Positions 1 to 8,688 of a stretch of 64,000 nt of DNA are shown here, piece by piece. The DNA is taken from the NCBI GenBank assembly GCA_949300025.1, contig CASGCS010000003.1:1-64000 (forward strand), read 5' to 3'. The DNA is from an uncultured bacterium (lineage in GTDB: Bacteria > Bacteroidota > Bacteroidia > Bacteroidales > UBA932). Numbering within the stretch: position 1 is the first letter of the stretch; the number at the start of each line of letters is the position of its first letter. Under the pieces are notes generated by a model that had not been told where the DNA came from, did no database searches, and saw only the letters and a list, made by a program, of their open reading frames with translations. Made by a program: the position numbers and the translations under genes.

Positions 1-71
1 ATTTGACTCTTGGAATTGCGCTCTAGCATGACCCGCACTCTCGCGGGCCTGCTGCTTGTCTTGTATTGCAT
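1..71 (-). CDS. N-terminal fragment of a leftward gene, possibly a tyrosine-type integrase
   Basis: The frame opens with ATG at 69-71 and reads leftward off the window edge, beginning MQYKTSSRPARVRVMLERNS. About 30 bases upstream lies an excellent Bacteroidetes promoter (102-132), so a real gene starts here. The basic start followed by a short beta-strand-like VRVML and then Arg/Lys/Ser resembles the arm-binding N-terminus of Bacteroidetes site-specific integrases. Only 23 residues are visible, so the family is a guess; that it is a gene is better supported than what it encodes. Confidence 0.4.
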   Translation of the reverse strand, partial: MQYKTSSRPARVRVMLERNSKSQ

Positions 72-101
72 CTCTTCAATGAACTTCCCCAAACGGGAGC
101 G

Positions 102-132
102 CAAAGATACGCACTTTTTTCGCCTTTGCAAA
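102..132 (-). promoter_or_regulatory. Consensus Bacteroidetes sigma-ABfr-type promoter for the leftward edge gene
   Basis: On the minus strand a TTTG (-33 element, 129-132) is followed after exactly 19 bases by TATCTTTG (-7 element, 102-109). This matches TTTG-N19-TAnnTTTG. The ATG of the edge gene lies about 31 bases downstream. Confidence 0.8.
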
Positions 133-286
133 TATTTTTTGCTCCGATTTTTTCAGCAATCGCTGTAGGTTTTTATAATAAATTGATAAACTATTCATTA
201 TAGCAATAAAATTTTTCAAGATTTTTCATTTTTATTTCAGATGTCACTTTTTCAAAAAAAATCGCCTGCTTTTCAAATAAAAGTTT

Positions 287-494
287 TATCTTTGCCTCCG
301 ACAATGAAAGCATACAGATACATATCGCAATCAGATACCGAATATTGGCATGTCCGACGATAAAAGCCGGATTTTCATTGTACATCCATAAGGATTGTTG
401 CATATCGCATCAATTTTATTCTCGATACATATTTTATACATAAGACAAGCCCGCAGTGTGGGCCTATCTACAAATTAACTTTTTGCTGTAAAAG
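287..494 (+). promoter_or_regulatory. Promoter and about 200-nt leader of the arginine operon
   Basis: A TATCTTTG -7 box sits at 287-294; the -33 region is not a good match. About 190 bases of AT-rich leader follow before the first coding start at 495. Near its end is a small hairpin, 449-463 (GCCCGC / GTGGGC, loop AGT), followed by a short T-rich stretch, which could be a weak attenuator. Related AT-rich words (tacatat, tatacata, gcatatcgcat) occur at 325-445 and could be repressor sites. No leader peptide rich in Arg codons was found. The stretch 133-286 between the two divergent promoters holds nothing else recognisable. Confidence 0.5.
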
Positions 495-1136
495 ATGAAA
501 ATAAATGTATATGTGGCCAATGAGTCCCATACAGTTTATGCAGAGGAGATTTGCAATTTAGTTTATGTTTCCGCCCAGGAAAGGGGAACGGGCATTGCAA
601 AACGCTCTCCTGAATATATAAAGGAGAAGATGATAGATGGCAAGGCCGTAATAGCGATTGCCGAAGACGGAACATTTGCCGGGTTTTCCTATATAGAGAC
701 ATGGAGCCATACGAAGTTCGTAGCCAACTCAGGACTTATAGTGGCACATCAGTTCAGGAAAACCGGGCTGGCGCGCAGGATAAAACAGAAGATATTCGAA
801 CTTTCACGCACCATGTACCCCTATGCCAAGATATTCAGCATTACGACCGGACTGGCTGTCATGAAAATCAATTCAGACTTGGGATACAGGCCGGTTCCCT
901 TCTCTGAACTCACATCTGACATGGAATTCTGGAACGGATGTCAGGGATGCCGCAACTTCGACATTCTTGCACGCAACGATTATAAAATGTGCCTCTGCAC
1001 GGCATTGCTTTACGACCCTGCGAATGAAAAGCACAAAAGTTCGATTGCCACCAAAGTGGGCAAGGGAATCGCCCTGCCGTTCAAGACAATTGGAAAGACA
1101 TTGCTGCCATCGATAAAGAAAAACAAAAAGAGATAA
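495..1136 (+). CDS. GNAT acyltransferase, proposed first enzyme of arginine synthesis (N-acylglutamate synthase)
   Basis: 213 residues with a GNAT fold. The acyl-CoA loop is in the middle (LIVAHQFRKTGLARRIKQ, about residues 79-96), where GNATs carry R/QxxGxG/A. It is not a classical ArgA or ArgJ, and neither of those is in the operon. As first gene of a complete arginine operon, 20 bases before argG, it is the natural candidate for acylating glutamate. Because the carbamoyltransferase downstream looks succinylornithine-specific, the acyl donor may be succinyl-CoA. GNAT membership is clear; the substrate is inferred from context. A C-terminal basic tail (KKNKKR) is present. Confidence 0.75.
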   Translation: MKINVYVANESHTVYAEEICNLVYVSAQERGTGIAKRSPEYIKEKMIDGKAVIAIAEDGTFAGFSYIETWSHTKFVANSGLIVAHQFRKTGLARRIKQKIFELSRTMYPYAKIFSITTGLAVMKINSDLGYRPVPFSELTSDMEFWNGCQGCRNFDILARNDYKMCLCTALLYDPANEKHKSSIATKVGKGIALPFKTIGKTLLPSIKKNKKR

Positions 1137-1156
1137 TCATTAAAACTTAAAATACA

Positions 1157-2365
1157 ATGAATTCAAAAGTTGTTCTCGCTTTCAGCGGAGGTCTGGACAC
1201 CTCGTTTTGCGTTCCCTATCTTAAGGAAAAGGGGATGGAAGTTCACACAATAACCGTAAATACCGGAGGCTTTTCTGCAGAAGAGGCCGACAGGATAGAG
1301 AAAAGGGCCCTTCAGCTTGGCGCAGCCTCACATACCACGATAGATGCGGTAGACACTTATTATAATAAGGGAATAAAATACCTTATTTTCGGAAATATCC
1401 TCAAGAATTCCACATACCCGCTCTCTGTAAGTTCCGAAAGGGCATTTCAGGCATTGGAGGTATTGAAACATGTAAAGAAAATCGGAGCAGACCATGTCGC
1501 TCACGGAAGTACAGGGGCTGGCAACGACCAGGTAAGATTTGACCTCGTTTTTGAGGTGCTTGCACCGGAAGTGAAAATTCTGGCTCCCATTAGGGAGCTA
1601 GCCCTTACAAGAAAGGAGGAGATAGACTTCCTTGTAAAGCACGGGTTCAACTTCAGTTGGGAAAAATCAAAATACTCGATTAATCAGGGAATCTGGGGAA
1701 CCAGCATAGGCGGAGTGGAGACTCTGAATTCAAGCGGGTACCTGCCTGAAGAGGCATATCCTCACCATGCAGATAAAGATGGGGAGGAAAAGGTTACGAT
1801 AGAGTTTGAAAATGGAGAACCTGTAGGATTGAACGGTAAAAAGTCTTCGCCTGTGCAGGTGATAAGGGAGCTTGCCCGAATTGCAAACGCATACGGGGTG
1901 GGCAGAGACATGCATGTAGGCGATACTATTATCGGAATCAAGGGAAGAGTGGGTTTTGAAGCCGCTGCACCGCTCATTATCGTAAAGGCGCACCATCTGC
2001 TGGAGAAACATGTGCTGACAAAAAATCAGCTCTACTGGAAAGAGCAGATTGCCAACTTCTATGGGCAGCTTATGCATGAAGCCCAGTATCTCGACCCCAC
2101 AATGAGAGACATGGAGGCCTTCATGGAGAGCACGCAAAAGAGCGTATGCGGAAGCGTGGAGGTATTGCTGCGCCCCTACAATTTCTTTGTTCTCGGATGC
2201 AAGAGCCAATACGACATGATGAGTTCGAAATTCGGCGAGTACGGAGAAATAAACAAATCATACACGGCCGCAGATGTGGTAGGCTTTACAAAAGTGTTGG
2301 CAAACCCTCTGAAAATATACTACTCTCTGCACCCGGACGAGAAGAAAAAGGAAGAAAACAACTAA
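1157..2365 (+). CDS. argG: Argininosuccinate synthase
   Basis: 402 residues, the usual length. It joins citrulline and aspartate with ATP to give argininosuccinate. The PP-loop ATP motif AFSGGLDTS lies at residues 8-16, and the GSTGAGNDQVRF segment typical of the citrulline/aspartate site is near residue 116. It is second in the operon, 20 bases after the acyltransferase and 12 before argC. Having argG near the front and argH last is unusual compared with proteobacterial argGH pairs but fits a single transcription unit for the whole pathway. Confidence 0.97.
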   Translation: MNSKVVLAFSGGLDTSFCVPYLKEKGMEVHTITVNTGGFSAEEADRIEKRALQLGAASHTTIDAVDTYYNKGIKYLIFGNILKNSTYPLSVSSERAFQALEVLKHVKKIGADHVAHGSTGAGNDQVRFDLVFEVLAPEVKILAPIRELALTRKEEIDFLVKHGFNFSWEKSKYSINQGIWGTSIGGVETLNSSGYLPEEAYPHHADKDGEEKVTIEFENGEPVGLNGKKSSPVQVIRELARIANAYGVGRDMHVGDTIIGIKGRVGFEAAAPLIIVKAHHLLEKHVLTKNQLYWKEQIANFYGQLMHEAQYLDPTMRDMEAFMESTQKSVCGSVEVLLRPYNFFVLGCKSQYDMMSSKFGEYGEINKSYTAADVVGFTKVLANPLKIYYSLHPDEKKKEENN

Positions 2366-2377
2366 TCTGCCAGAAAA

Positions 2378-3343
2378 ATGATAAAGGCGTCGATAGCGGG
2401 AGGCACCGGATATACGGCCGGGGAACTGATAAGGATATTGCTCAACCATCCGGAAGTCGAGATAGAGTCGGTATTGAGCACTACGTCGGTTGGAACAGAT
2501 GTGGCCGAGATTCACAGAGACCTTATTGGAGACACTTCACTGAAGTTCTCCGACAAACCGTCAGACCCCGATGTAATATTCCTGTGTCTGGGACACGGAC
2601 TTTCAAGAGAATTTCTCTCAACGACAGAACTTCCTGAAAGGTGCAGGATTATAGATCTGGGCAACGACTTCAGGCTGGACCCCGATTTTGGAGAAAAAAG
2701 GTTCGTTTATGGCCTTACAGATACATTTCGGGATGAAATTACAGGAGCAGAGTGCGTTGCAAACCCGGGATGTTTTGCAACAGCCATACAGAGTGCGATA
2801 ACTCCGCTGGCCAAAAACGGGCTGTTGAATGACACGGTTGAAGTTACGGCCATTACCGGAGCAACTGGAGCCGGAAAGAAACTGAGCCAGACAGGACACT
2901 TCAGTTACAGAGACAACAATCTCTCCATCTATAAACTTTTTACTCACCAGCATCTGGGAGAGATAAAAAGGACACTGGAAAGAGTCATGGGCGCCACCCC
3001 TCCAAGAATAAACTTTGTTCCGTTCAGGGGAGATTTCACCCGAGGGATTTTTGCCAGCGTATATACCAAGTGGCATGGCGGTGCTGATGCGGCAGGAATA
3101 TACCGGGAATATTATGAAAAATCTCCGTTTGTACATGTTTCAGACAAGGAAGTCAGCCTGAAAGAGGTTGTAAACACCAACAAGGTTTTATTGCATGTAG
3201 AGGTAATCGACGGTTATATCCACATCTCATCTGTGATAGACAATCTCATCAAGGGGGCGAGCGGACAGGCTGTCGAAAACATGAACCTCATGTTCGGCCT
3301 TGAACAGAGCACCGGACTGAAACTCAAGCCAAGCGCTTTTTAA
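2378..3343 (+). CDS. argC: N-acyl-gamma-glutamyl-phosphate reductase
   Basis: 321 residues. It reduces N-acylglutamyl-5-phosphate to the semialdehyde with NADPH. The nucleotide-binding start is GGTGYTAGELIRIL and the catalytic cysteine sits in ANPGCFATA (about residue 131). The later conserved block HQHLGEI matches the short type of ArgC. In this organism the acyl group may be succinyl rather than acetyl, judged from the downstream carbamoyltransferase. Spacing to argD is 24 bases. Confidence 0.96.
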   Translation: MIKASIAGGTGYTAGELIRILLNHPEVEIESVLSTTSVGTDVAEIHRDLIGDTSLKFSDKPSDPDVIFLCLGHGLSREFLSTTELPERCRIIDLGNDFRLDPDFGEKRFVYGLTDTFRDEITGAECVANPGCFATAIQSAITPLAKNGLLNDTVEVTAITGATGAGKKLSQTGHFSYRDNNLSIYKLFTHQHLGEIKRTLERVMGATPPRINFVPFRGDFTRGIFASVYTKWHGGADAAGIYREYYEKSPFVHVSDKEVSLKEVVNTNKVLLHVEVIDGYIHISSVIDNLIKGASGQAVENMNLMFGLEQSTGLKLKPSAF

Positions 3344-3367
3344 AAAAGAATAAAATATCTCTGATAT

Positions 3368-4492
3368 ATGGATATGTTTGACGTTTATCCCGTATGGGAT
3401 ATAGAGCCTGTCAGGGGAGAAGGATGCAGGCTCTGGGACAAGGATGGAATTGAATATCTTGATCTGTACGGAGGCCACGCCGTCATAAGCATCGGCCACT
3501 CCCACCCCACCTATGTGGAGGCGGTAAAAAGACAGGTCGAAAAACTCGGATTCTACTCCAATTCGGTAAAAAACTCCCTGCAGAAAGAACTTGCATCAAA
3601 ACTCGGCCGGATGTGCGGCTATCCCGAATACTCTCTGTTTCTGTGCAACAGCGGTGCAGAGGCAAATGAAAATGCATTGAAACTGGCCTCCTTTCATACC
3701 GGGCGTAAAAAAATACTAGCCATTTCAAAAGCCTTTCACGGCAGGACATCCGGAGCGGTGGAGGCTACCGACAACCCGGCCATTCAGTCTGAGTTCAACC
3801 GCAACAACAATGTTACCTTCATAAGGATGAACGACATTGCAGAGGCGGAGCGGGAACTGGAGACCAAAGAGTATGCGGCACTGATAATAGAAGGTGTCCA
3901 GGGAGTTGCCGGCATATTCGTACCTGAAGCATCTTACATGCAGAAGATAAGGGAACTCACTGAAAAGTGCGGCACTGTGCTGATTTTGGACGAGATACAG
4001 TCCGGATATGGCAGAACAGGCAAATTTTTCGCCCACCAGCATGCAGGCATAAGGGCCGATATAATAACCGTAGCCAAGGGAATCGCCAACGGCTTTCCTA
4101 TGGGCGGAGTAATAATAACGCCGCAGATTAAGGCAAAATACGGAATGCTCGGCACAACATTCGGAGGCAACCACCTCGGATGCGCGGCAGCTGTCGCCGT
4201 ACTGGATGTAATGAAAAGTGAAAACTGCATTGAAAATGCCGCGAAGACCGGAGCCTACCTGATGGAAAAGCTGCAAGGCAACAAGGCCATAAAGGAACTT
4301 AGGGGCATTGGTCTTATGATTGGAATAGAGTTGCACGACAATTACTTGGAAATGAGAAACGAACTGCTCTCCAAAAAGAAAATCTTCACCGGAGCTGCAG
4401 GAAAGGGCGTAATAAGACTGCTGCCGCCGCTCTGCATCACAATGGAGCAGGCCGACAGGTTCATAGAAGCATTTAACGATTTAAGCAAATAG
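3368..4492 (+). CDS. argD: N-acylornithine aminotransferase
   Basis: 374 residues, class III PLP aminotransferase. It converts N-acylglutamate semialdehyde to N-acylornithine using glutamate. Visible landmarks are NSGAEANENALK near residue 98 (phosphate binding), the DEIQSGYGRTG motif, and the PLP lysine in TVAKGIANGFPMGG (about residue 239). It ends two bases before the carbamoyltransferase start, which suggests translational coupling. Confidence 0.95.
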   Translation: MDMFDVYPVWDIEPVRGEGCRLWDKDGIEYLDLYGGHAVISIGHSHPTYVEAVKRQVEKLGFYSNSVKNSLQKELASKLGRMCGYPEYSLFLCNSGAEANENALKLASFHTGRKKILAISKAFHGRTSGAVEATDNPAIQSEFNRNNNVTFIRMNDIAEAERELETKEYAALIIEGVQGVAGIFVPEASYMQKIRELTEKCGTVLILDEIQSGYGRTGKFFAHQHAGIRADIITVAKGIANGFPMGGVIITPQIKAKYGMLGTTFGGNHLGCAAAVAVLDVMKSENCIENAAKTGAYLMEKLQGNKAIKELRGIGLMIGIELHDNYLEMRNELLSKKKIFTGAAGKGVIRLLPPLCITMEQADRFIEAFNDLSK

Positions 4493-4494
4493 AA

Positions 4495-5448
4495 ATGAGA
4501 CATTTTACCTGCGTAAACGACATAGGAGACCTTAAGGAGGCAATTAAAAAAGCACAATATGTCAAGCATAATCCCTATGCAGATTCTGCACTCGGGAAAA
4601 ACAAGACAATGCTGCTGATTTTCTTCAATTCAAGCCTCAGAACCAGACTGAGCACACAAAAGGCGGCGCTCAATCTGGGAATGAACGCCATAGTGCTCGA
4701 CATCAACCAGGGAGCATGGAAACTGGAGACAGAACTCGGGGTTGTTATGGACTCCGACAAGCCCGAACATCTGCTCGAAGCCATTCCTGTAATGGGTTCT
4801 TACTGCGATATAATCGGGGTACGCTCTTTTGCCCGCTTCGAAAGCAAGAATGACGACTATTCCGAAAAGATCCTTACACAGTTCATCGAATATTCCGGAC
4901 GGCCTGTTGTCAGCATGGAAGCGGCCACGCGCCATCCGCTGCAGAGTTTTGCAGACCTCATTACAATAGAGGAATACAAAAGACGCGAAAGGCCAAAGGT
5001 CGTGCTCACATGGGCCCCGCATCCGAAATCTCTGCCCCAAGCCGTTCCCAACTCATTTGTGGAGTGGATGAAGGCAGCAGATTATGAATTTGTAATAACC
5101 CATCCGCACGGCTATGAACTGAGCCCGGCATTTACAGAGGGCTGCACAATAGAGTATGACCAGAAAAAGGCTTTTGAAGGAGCTGATTTCATATACGCCA
5201 AAAACTGGAGCGCATTTGCAGACCCGAACTACGGCAAGGTTATCTCAATGGATAAAAGCTGGACAGTAGACAAAGCCAAGATGGATTTGACAGACAACGC
5301 CTATTTCATGCATTGTCTGCCTGTCAGGAGAAACATGATTGTCACCGATGAAGTCATAGACAGTCCGAACTCCATTGTAATACCGGAAGCGGCAAACAGG
5401 GTCGTATCTGCCCAGACCGTACTCAAGGAGATATTGTTGAATCTGTAA
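4495..5448 (+). CDS. argF': N-succinylornithine carbamoyltransferase (ArgF')
   Basis: 317 residues, transcarbamylase superfamily but of the N-acylornithine type. The carbamoyl phosphate loop appears as FFNSSLRTRLS (residues 43-53), and MHCLPVRRNM is the late conserved block. Residue 90, in SDKPEHLLEA, is proline. In the characterised Bacteroides fragilis enzyme Pro90 distinguishes succinylornithine from acetylornithine carbamoyltransferase, which has Glu there. Numbering and context agree, so succinylated intermediates are likely. It acts on N-acylornithine, so deacylation must follow at citrulline. Confidence 0.93.
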   Translation: MRHFTCVNDIGDLKEAIKKAQYVKHNPYADSALGKNKTMLLIFFNSSLRTRLSTQKAALNLGMNAIVLDINQGAWKLETELGVVMDSDKPEHLLEAIPVMGSYCDIIGVRSFARFESKNDDYSEKILTQFIEYSGRPVVSMEAATRHPLQSFADLITIEEYKRRERPKVVLTWAPHPKSLPQAVPNSFVEWMKAADYEFVITHPHGYELSPAFTEGCTIEYDQKKAFEGADFIYAKNWSAFADPNYGKVISMDKSWTVDKAKMDLTDNAYFMHCLPVRRNMIVTDEVIDSPNSIVIPEAANRVVSAQTVLKEILLNL

Positions 5449-5458
5449 AAACCGGAAA

Positions 5459-6235
5459 ATGAAAAGTGTAACCATAGTAAAAATCGGCGGCAACATTGTA
5501 GACAAACCTGATGCGCTGCAATATTTTCTAAACAATTTCCAGAAATATGAAGGTCCGAAAGTGCTCATACACGGAGGCGGAGCAATTGCCACCCAGCTCT
5601 CAAAGGATCTTGGCATCGAGGTAAAGATGCACAAGGGGCGCAGGATAACAGACGAAGCCACTCTGAAACTGGTCACGATGGTTTATGCCGGACTGATAAA
5701 CAAACAGATAGTTGCATCACTGCAAAAAATAGGATGCAATGCCCTGGGACTCTGCGGTGCAGACGGGGACTGCGTACCGGCGACTAAAAGGAAAGCGTCC
5801 TCCATTGACTGGGGATTCGTAGGAGACGTAGATCCAAAAAAGATAAACGTATCGCTTCTACACTCGCTTCTTGCAAAGGGAATCACCCCCGTATTTTGTG
5901 CAATCACACATGACGGCAACGGTTCTCTGCTCAATACCAATGCAGACACGATGGCTTCAAGCATAGCTGTCGCCCTTGCCTCGGAATATTATGTAAGGCT
6001 TATCTATTGCTTTGAAAAAGACGGCGTCCTGAGCGACCCGAACGACAACGACTCTCTCATTCCGCTCATAACCCAGAACAGTTACAGCCAGTTGCTGGAC
6101 GAAGGCAAGGTCGTAGACGGAATGATACCTAAGTTGGACAATGCATTTCTCGCCTTGAGGGAAGGTGTTGCCGAAGTCATAATAAAACATGCAGACAATC
6201 TGCTGAACGACAGGGAGACACTGCTGAAACTCTAA
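5459..6235 (+). CDS. argB: N-acylglutamate kinase
   Basis: 258 residues, amino acid kinase family. It phosphorylates N-acylglutamate and is often the feedback-controlled step. The glycine loops KIGGNIVD (residues 8-15) and HGGGAIA (about 38-44) bind phosphates, and NTNADTMAS with KxDG-like residues follows in the C-terminal half. There is no long N-terminal helix of the arginine-sensitive hexameric kinases, so arginine inhibition cannot be assumed. Ten bases separate it from the carbamoyltransferase. Confidence 0.94.
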   Translation: MKSVTIVKIGGNIVDKPDALQYFLNNFQKYEGPKVLIHGGGAIATQLSKDLGIEVKMHKGRRITDEATLKLVTMVYAGLINKQIVASLQKIGCNALGLCGADGDCVPATKRKASSIDWGFVGDVDPKKINVSLLHSLLAKGITPVFCAITHDGNGSLLNTNADTMASSIAVALASEYYVRLIYCFEKDGVLSDPNDNDSLIPLITQNSYSQLLDEGKVVDGMIPKLDNAFLALREGVAEVIIKHADNLLNDRETLLKL

Positions 6236-6258
6236 AACCGTAACAGGCCGCCTCTAAA

Positions 6259-7368
6259 ATGGAATACACTGAGAAAAAACTGGATGCTGCAACCGGGCTT
6301 TTGCAAAGCCTTGTCAGAATTCCTTCTTACACATTCAACGAAGAGGAGATTGCCGATTTTCTGGAAAGCTTCCTGCTGGAGAGGAGCAGCACTCTTTCTC
6401 CCGGCTACAATGTTGAGCGGATAAAAAACAACCTGCTGCTCTACAGCCGCGGATATTCTTCAGAAAGAAGAACCTTGCTCTTCTGTGCCCACATAGATAC
6501 AGTAAAGGAATCTGAAAACTATACTTTCGACCCTTTTTGCGGAGCGCTTTCAGACGGCCGCATCCTCGGGCTTGGAAGCAATGATGACAAAGGGGCTGCC
6601 ACTGCCGCAATATTTGCTTTCCTGTATTATATGGAAATGCACGGCAAAATGAAAATCAATGTGGTATTGGCGCTTTGCGCCGAAGAAGAGAGGGGTGGTG
6701 AGAACGGCATAACCGCAGTGGTCGGGAATCTGGACAAATATGGAATCAAACCCGATTGGGCTGTAGTCTGCGAACCTACAAATCTTGAAGCGGCCGTTGC
6801 AGAAAGGGGACTTCTGGTCATAGATGCCACTGCCACCGGTATAAGCGGACATGCCGCAAGAGAAGAGGGAGTCAACGCACTCTACATTGCACTGGATGAT
6901 ATTGCCATACTTCGCGGCTACAGATTTGGAAAGACATCGCCCATGATGGGAAATGTCAAACTCTCTGTAACGCAGATAAACTGCGGAACAGCTCACAATG
7001 TAATTCCGGACAAATGCACCTTTACCATAGACATACGCCCCACCGAACAGTATGACAACGCAGAAATTGTAGAGTTGCTCAGCCGCGCCGTCAAAAGCGA
7101 ACTTAAAGCCAGGAATCTGAAAAACAAAAGTTCAGCTACACCGCAAGGCTGTCTGCTTGCAGAGTGGGCAGAAGTTTCAGGCGTTGCTAAAGTTGTCTCT
7201 CCAACCACGTCGGACTGGGGGAAAATAAGTTTTCCGGCCATGAAAATAGGCCCCGGGAAATCTGAACGGAGCCATAAGGCCGATGAATTCATCACTGTCG
7301 GCGAACTGAAAGGCGGCATGGAAAAATATATTGAAATCATAGATTTTATAAACGAAAGGGAAAAATAA
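6259..7368 (+). CDS. argE: M20 family N-acylcitrulline deacylase (ArgE-type)
   Basis: 369 residues, dinuclear zinc amidohydrolase of the M20/DapE/ArgE family. Zinc ligand motifs visible are HIDTVKES near residue 78, the bridging Asp in LGLGSNDDKGAAT (about 105-117) and CAEEERGGENG (about 137-147). In this pathway the substrate should be N-acyl- (probably N-succinyl-) citrulline, because carbamoylation happens before deacylation. It lies between argB and argH with short gaps, so the pathway role is safe; the exact acyl preference is inferred. Confidence 0.88.
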   Translation: MEYTEKKLDAATGLLQSLVRIPSYTFNEEEIADFLESFLLERSSTLSPGYNVERIKNNLLLYSRGYSSERRTLLFCAHIDTVKESENYTFDPFCGALSDGRILGLGSNDDKGAATAAIFAFLYYMEMHGKMKINVVLALCAEEERGGENGITAVVGNLDKYGIKPDWAVVCEPTNLEAAVAERGLLVIDATATGISGHAAREEGVNALYIALDDIAILRGYRFGKTSPMMGNVKLSVTQINCGTAHNVIPDKCTFTIDIRPTEQYDNAEIVELLSRAVKSELKARNLKNKSSATPQGCLLAEWAEVSGVAKVVSPTTSDWGKISFPAMKIGPGKSERSHKADEFITVGELKGGMEKYIEIIDFINEREK

Positions 7369-7371
7369 GAG

Positions 7372-8688
7372 ATGGGAACACTTTGGAACAAAGGAGTATC
7401 TGCGACTCAGGCAGTTGAAGATTTTACAGTAGGAAACGACAGGGTCTTGGACATGAGGCTGGCAAAATATGATGTCATAGGCTCGAAAGCCCACATAAGG
7501 ATGCTTGCCCAAATAGGTCTGCTTGAAGAAGAGGAGGAGAAGGTACTGCAAAATGGATTGGACCAGATTCTGAAAGAGATTGAGGAAGGGAACTTCAGGC
7601 TGGATGACGACATTGAAGATATACATTCCCAGGTAGAACTCAATCTTACAGGGAAACTGGGGGAAATAGGCAAGAAAATCCACTCCGGACGCTCCAGAAA
7701 CGATCAGGTCTTGGTAGACATCAAACTCTTTCTCAGAGAGGAACTGGAAAAACTGCGCGATTCTGTGGTCTCCCTGTTCGATACATTGCAAAATCTGAGC
7801 GAAAAATACAAGGATGTACTCCTTCCGGGCTACACCCACACCCAGATAGCGATGCCCTCCTCTTTCGGACTATGGCTCGGGGCATACGCAGAAAGCCTGA
7901 CAGACGACATGCAGATGCTCAGGGGGGCATACAGGATAGTAAATCAGAATCCGTTGGGCTCTGCAGCCGGATATGGAAGTTCATTCCCTCTGGACAGAGA
8001 ACTCACCACCAGGATTCTAAAATTCGAAACACTCAATTACAATTCTATCGCTGCACAGATGAGCCGCGGAAAAAGCGAAAGGGCGGTAGCCTCTGCAATG
8101 GGCTGTCTGGCCTTTACTCTTAACAAACTGGCATCAGACTGTATCCTTTACATGTGTCCGAATTTCGGATTCATCTCTTTCCCTGATGAACTTACAACAG
8201 GCTCCAGCATCATGCCTCATAAAAAGAACCCCGACGTATGGGAGATAATCCGCGGCAACTGCAACAGAATCGAGAGTACGCAAAACGAAATAGCCCTGCT
8301 CACTACAAATCTGATACATGGATATCACAGAGATTATCAACTGCTTAAAGACATACTGTTCCCGGCATTGGAACTTATGCACAAGTCTGTAGCCATGGCC
8401 GGTTACATGCTGGAAAACATGAGAGTAAACAAGCATATTCTCGAGGATTCAAAATATGAATACCTCTTTACCGTAGAGGAGGTAAACAGACGGGTTTTAA
8501 AAGGTGTCCCCTTCAGAGAAGCATACAAAAGCGTTGGAGAAGAGGTGAACGGCAAAAAATTCCATTACAGCGGATTCGGAGAGATGAAAAAGCCGTCGGT
8601 CGAGGCATTGGGCCATACTCACAGCGGAAGCATAGGCAACCTGTGCACAGAAAAAATCAGGGAAAAGATGGAAAAAGCGCTTTTCTAA
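7372..8688 (+). CDS. argH: Argininosuccinate lyase
   Basis: 438 residues, fumarase/aspartase superfamily. It cleaves argininosuccinate to arginine and fumarate. The superfamily signature GSSIMPHKKNPD is near residue 280; SGRSRNDQV and the TRTQ-like block (GYTHTQIAMPSS) are also present. It is the last gene of the operon, three bases after argE. Its stop codon overlaps the stop of the convergent RNase G gene by three bases, so there is no room for a conventional terminator between them. Confidence 0.96.
   Translation: MGTLWNKGVSATQAVEDFTVGNDRVLDMRLAKYDVIGSKAHIRMLAQIGLLEEEEEKVLQNGLDQILKEIEEGNFRLDDDIEDIHSQVELNLTGKLGEIGKKIHSGRSRNDQVLVDIKLFLREELEKLRDSVVSLFDTLQNLSEKYKDVLLPGYTHTQIAMPSSFGLWLGAYAESLTDDMQMLRGAYRIVNQNPLGSAAGYGSSFPLDRELTTRILKFETLNYNSIAAQMSRGKSERAVASAMGCLAFTLNKLASDCILYMCPNFGFISFPDELTTGSSIMPHKKNPDVWEIIRGNCNRIESTQNEIALLTTNLIHGYHRDYQLLKDILFPALELMHKSVAMAGYMLENMRVNKHILEDSKYEYLFTVEEVNRRVLKGVPFREAYKSVGEEVNGKKFHYSGFGEMKKPSVEALGHTHSGSIGNLCTEKIREKMEKALF

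Noticed and set aside
31..46. Hairpin CCCGC / GCGGG near the window start, with a loop similar to the ssrA terminator
   Set aside because: It lies within the start of the edge gene's coding sequence, has no T tract and the resemblance is only a few bases.
1730..2209. 159-codon minus-strand frame inside argG
   Set aside because: Shadow of a well-conserved gene, with no promoter or recognisable domain.
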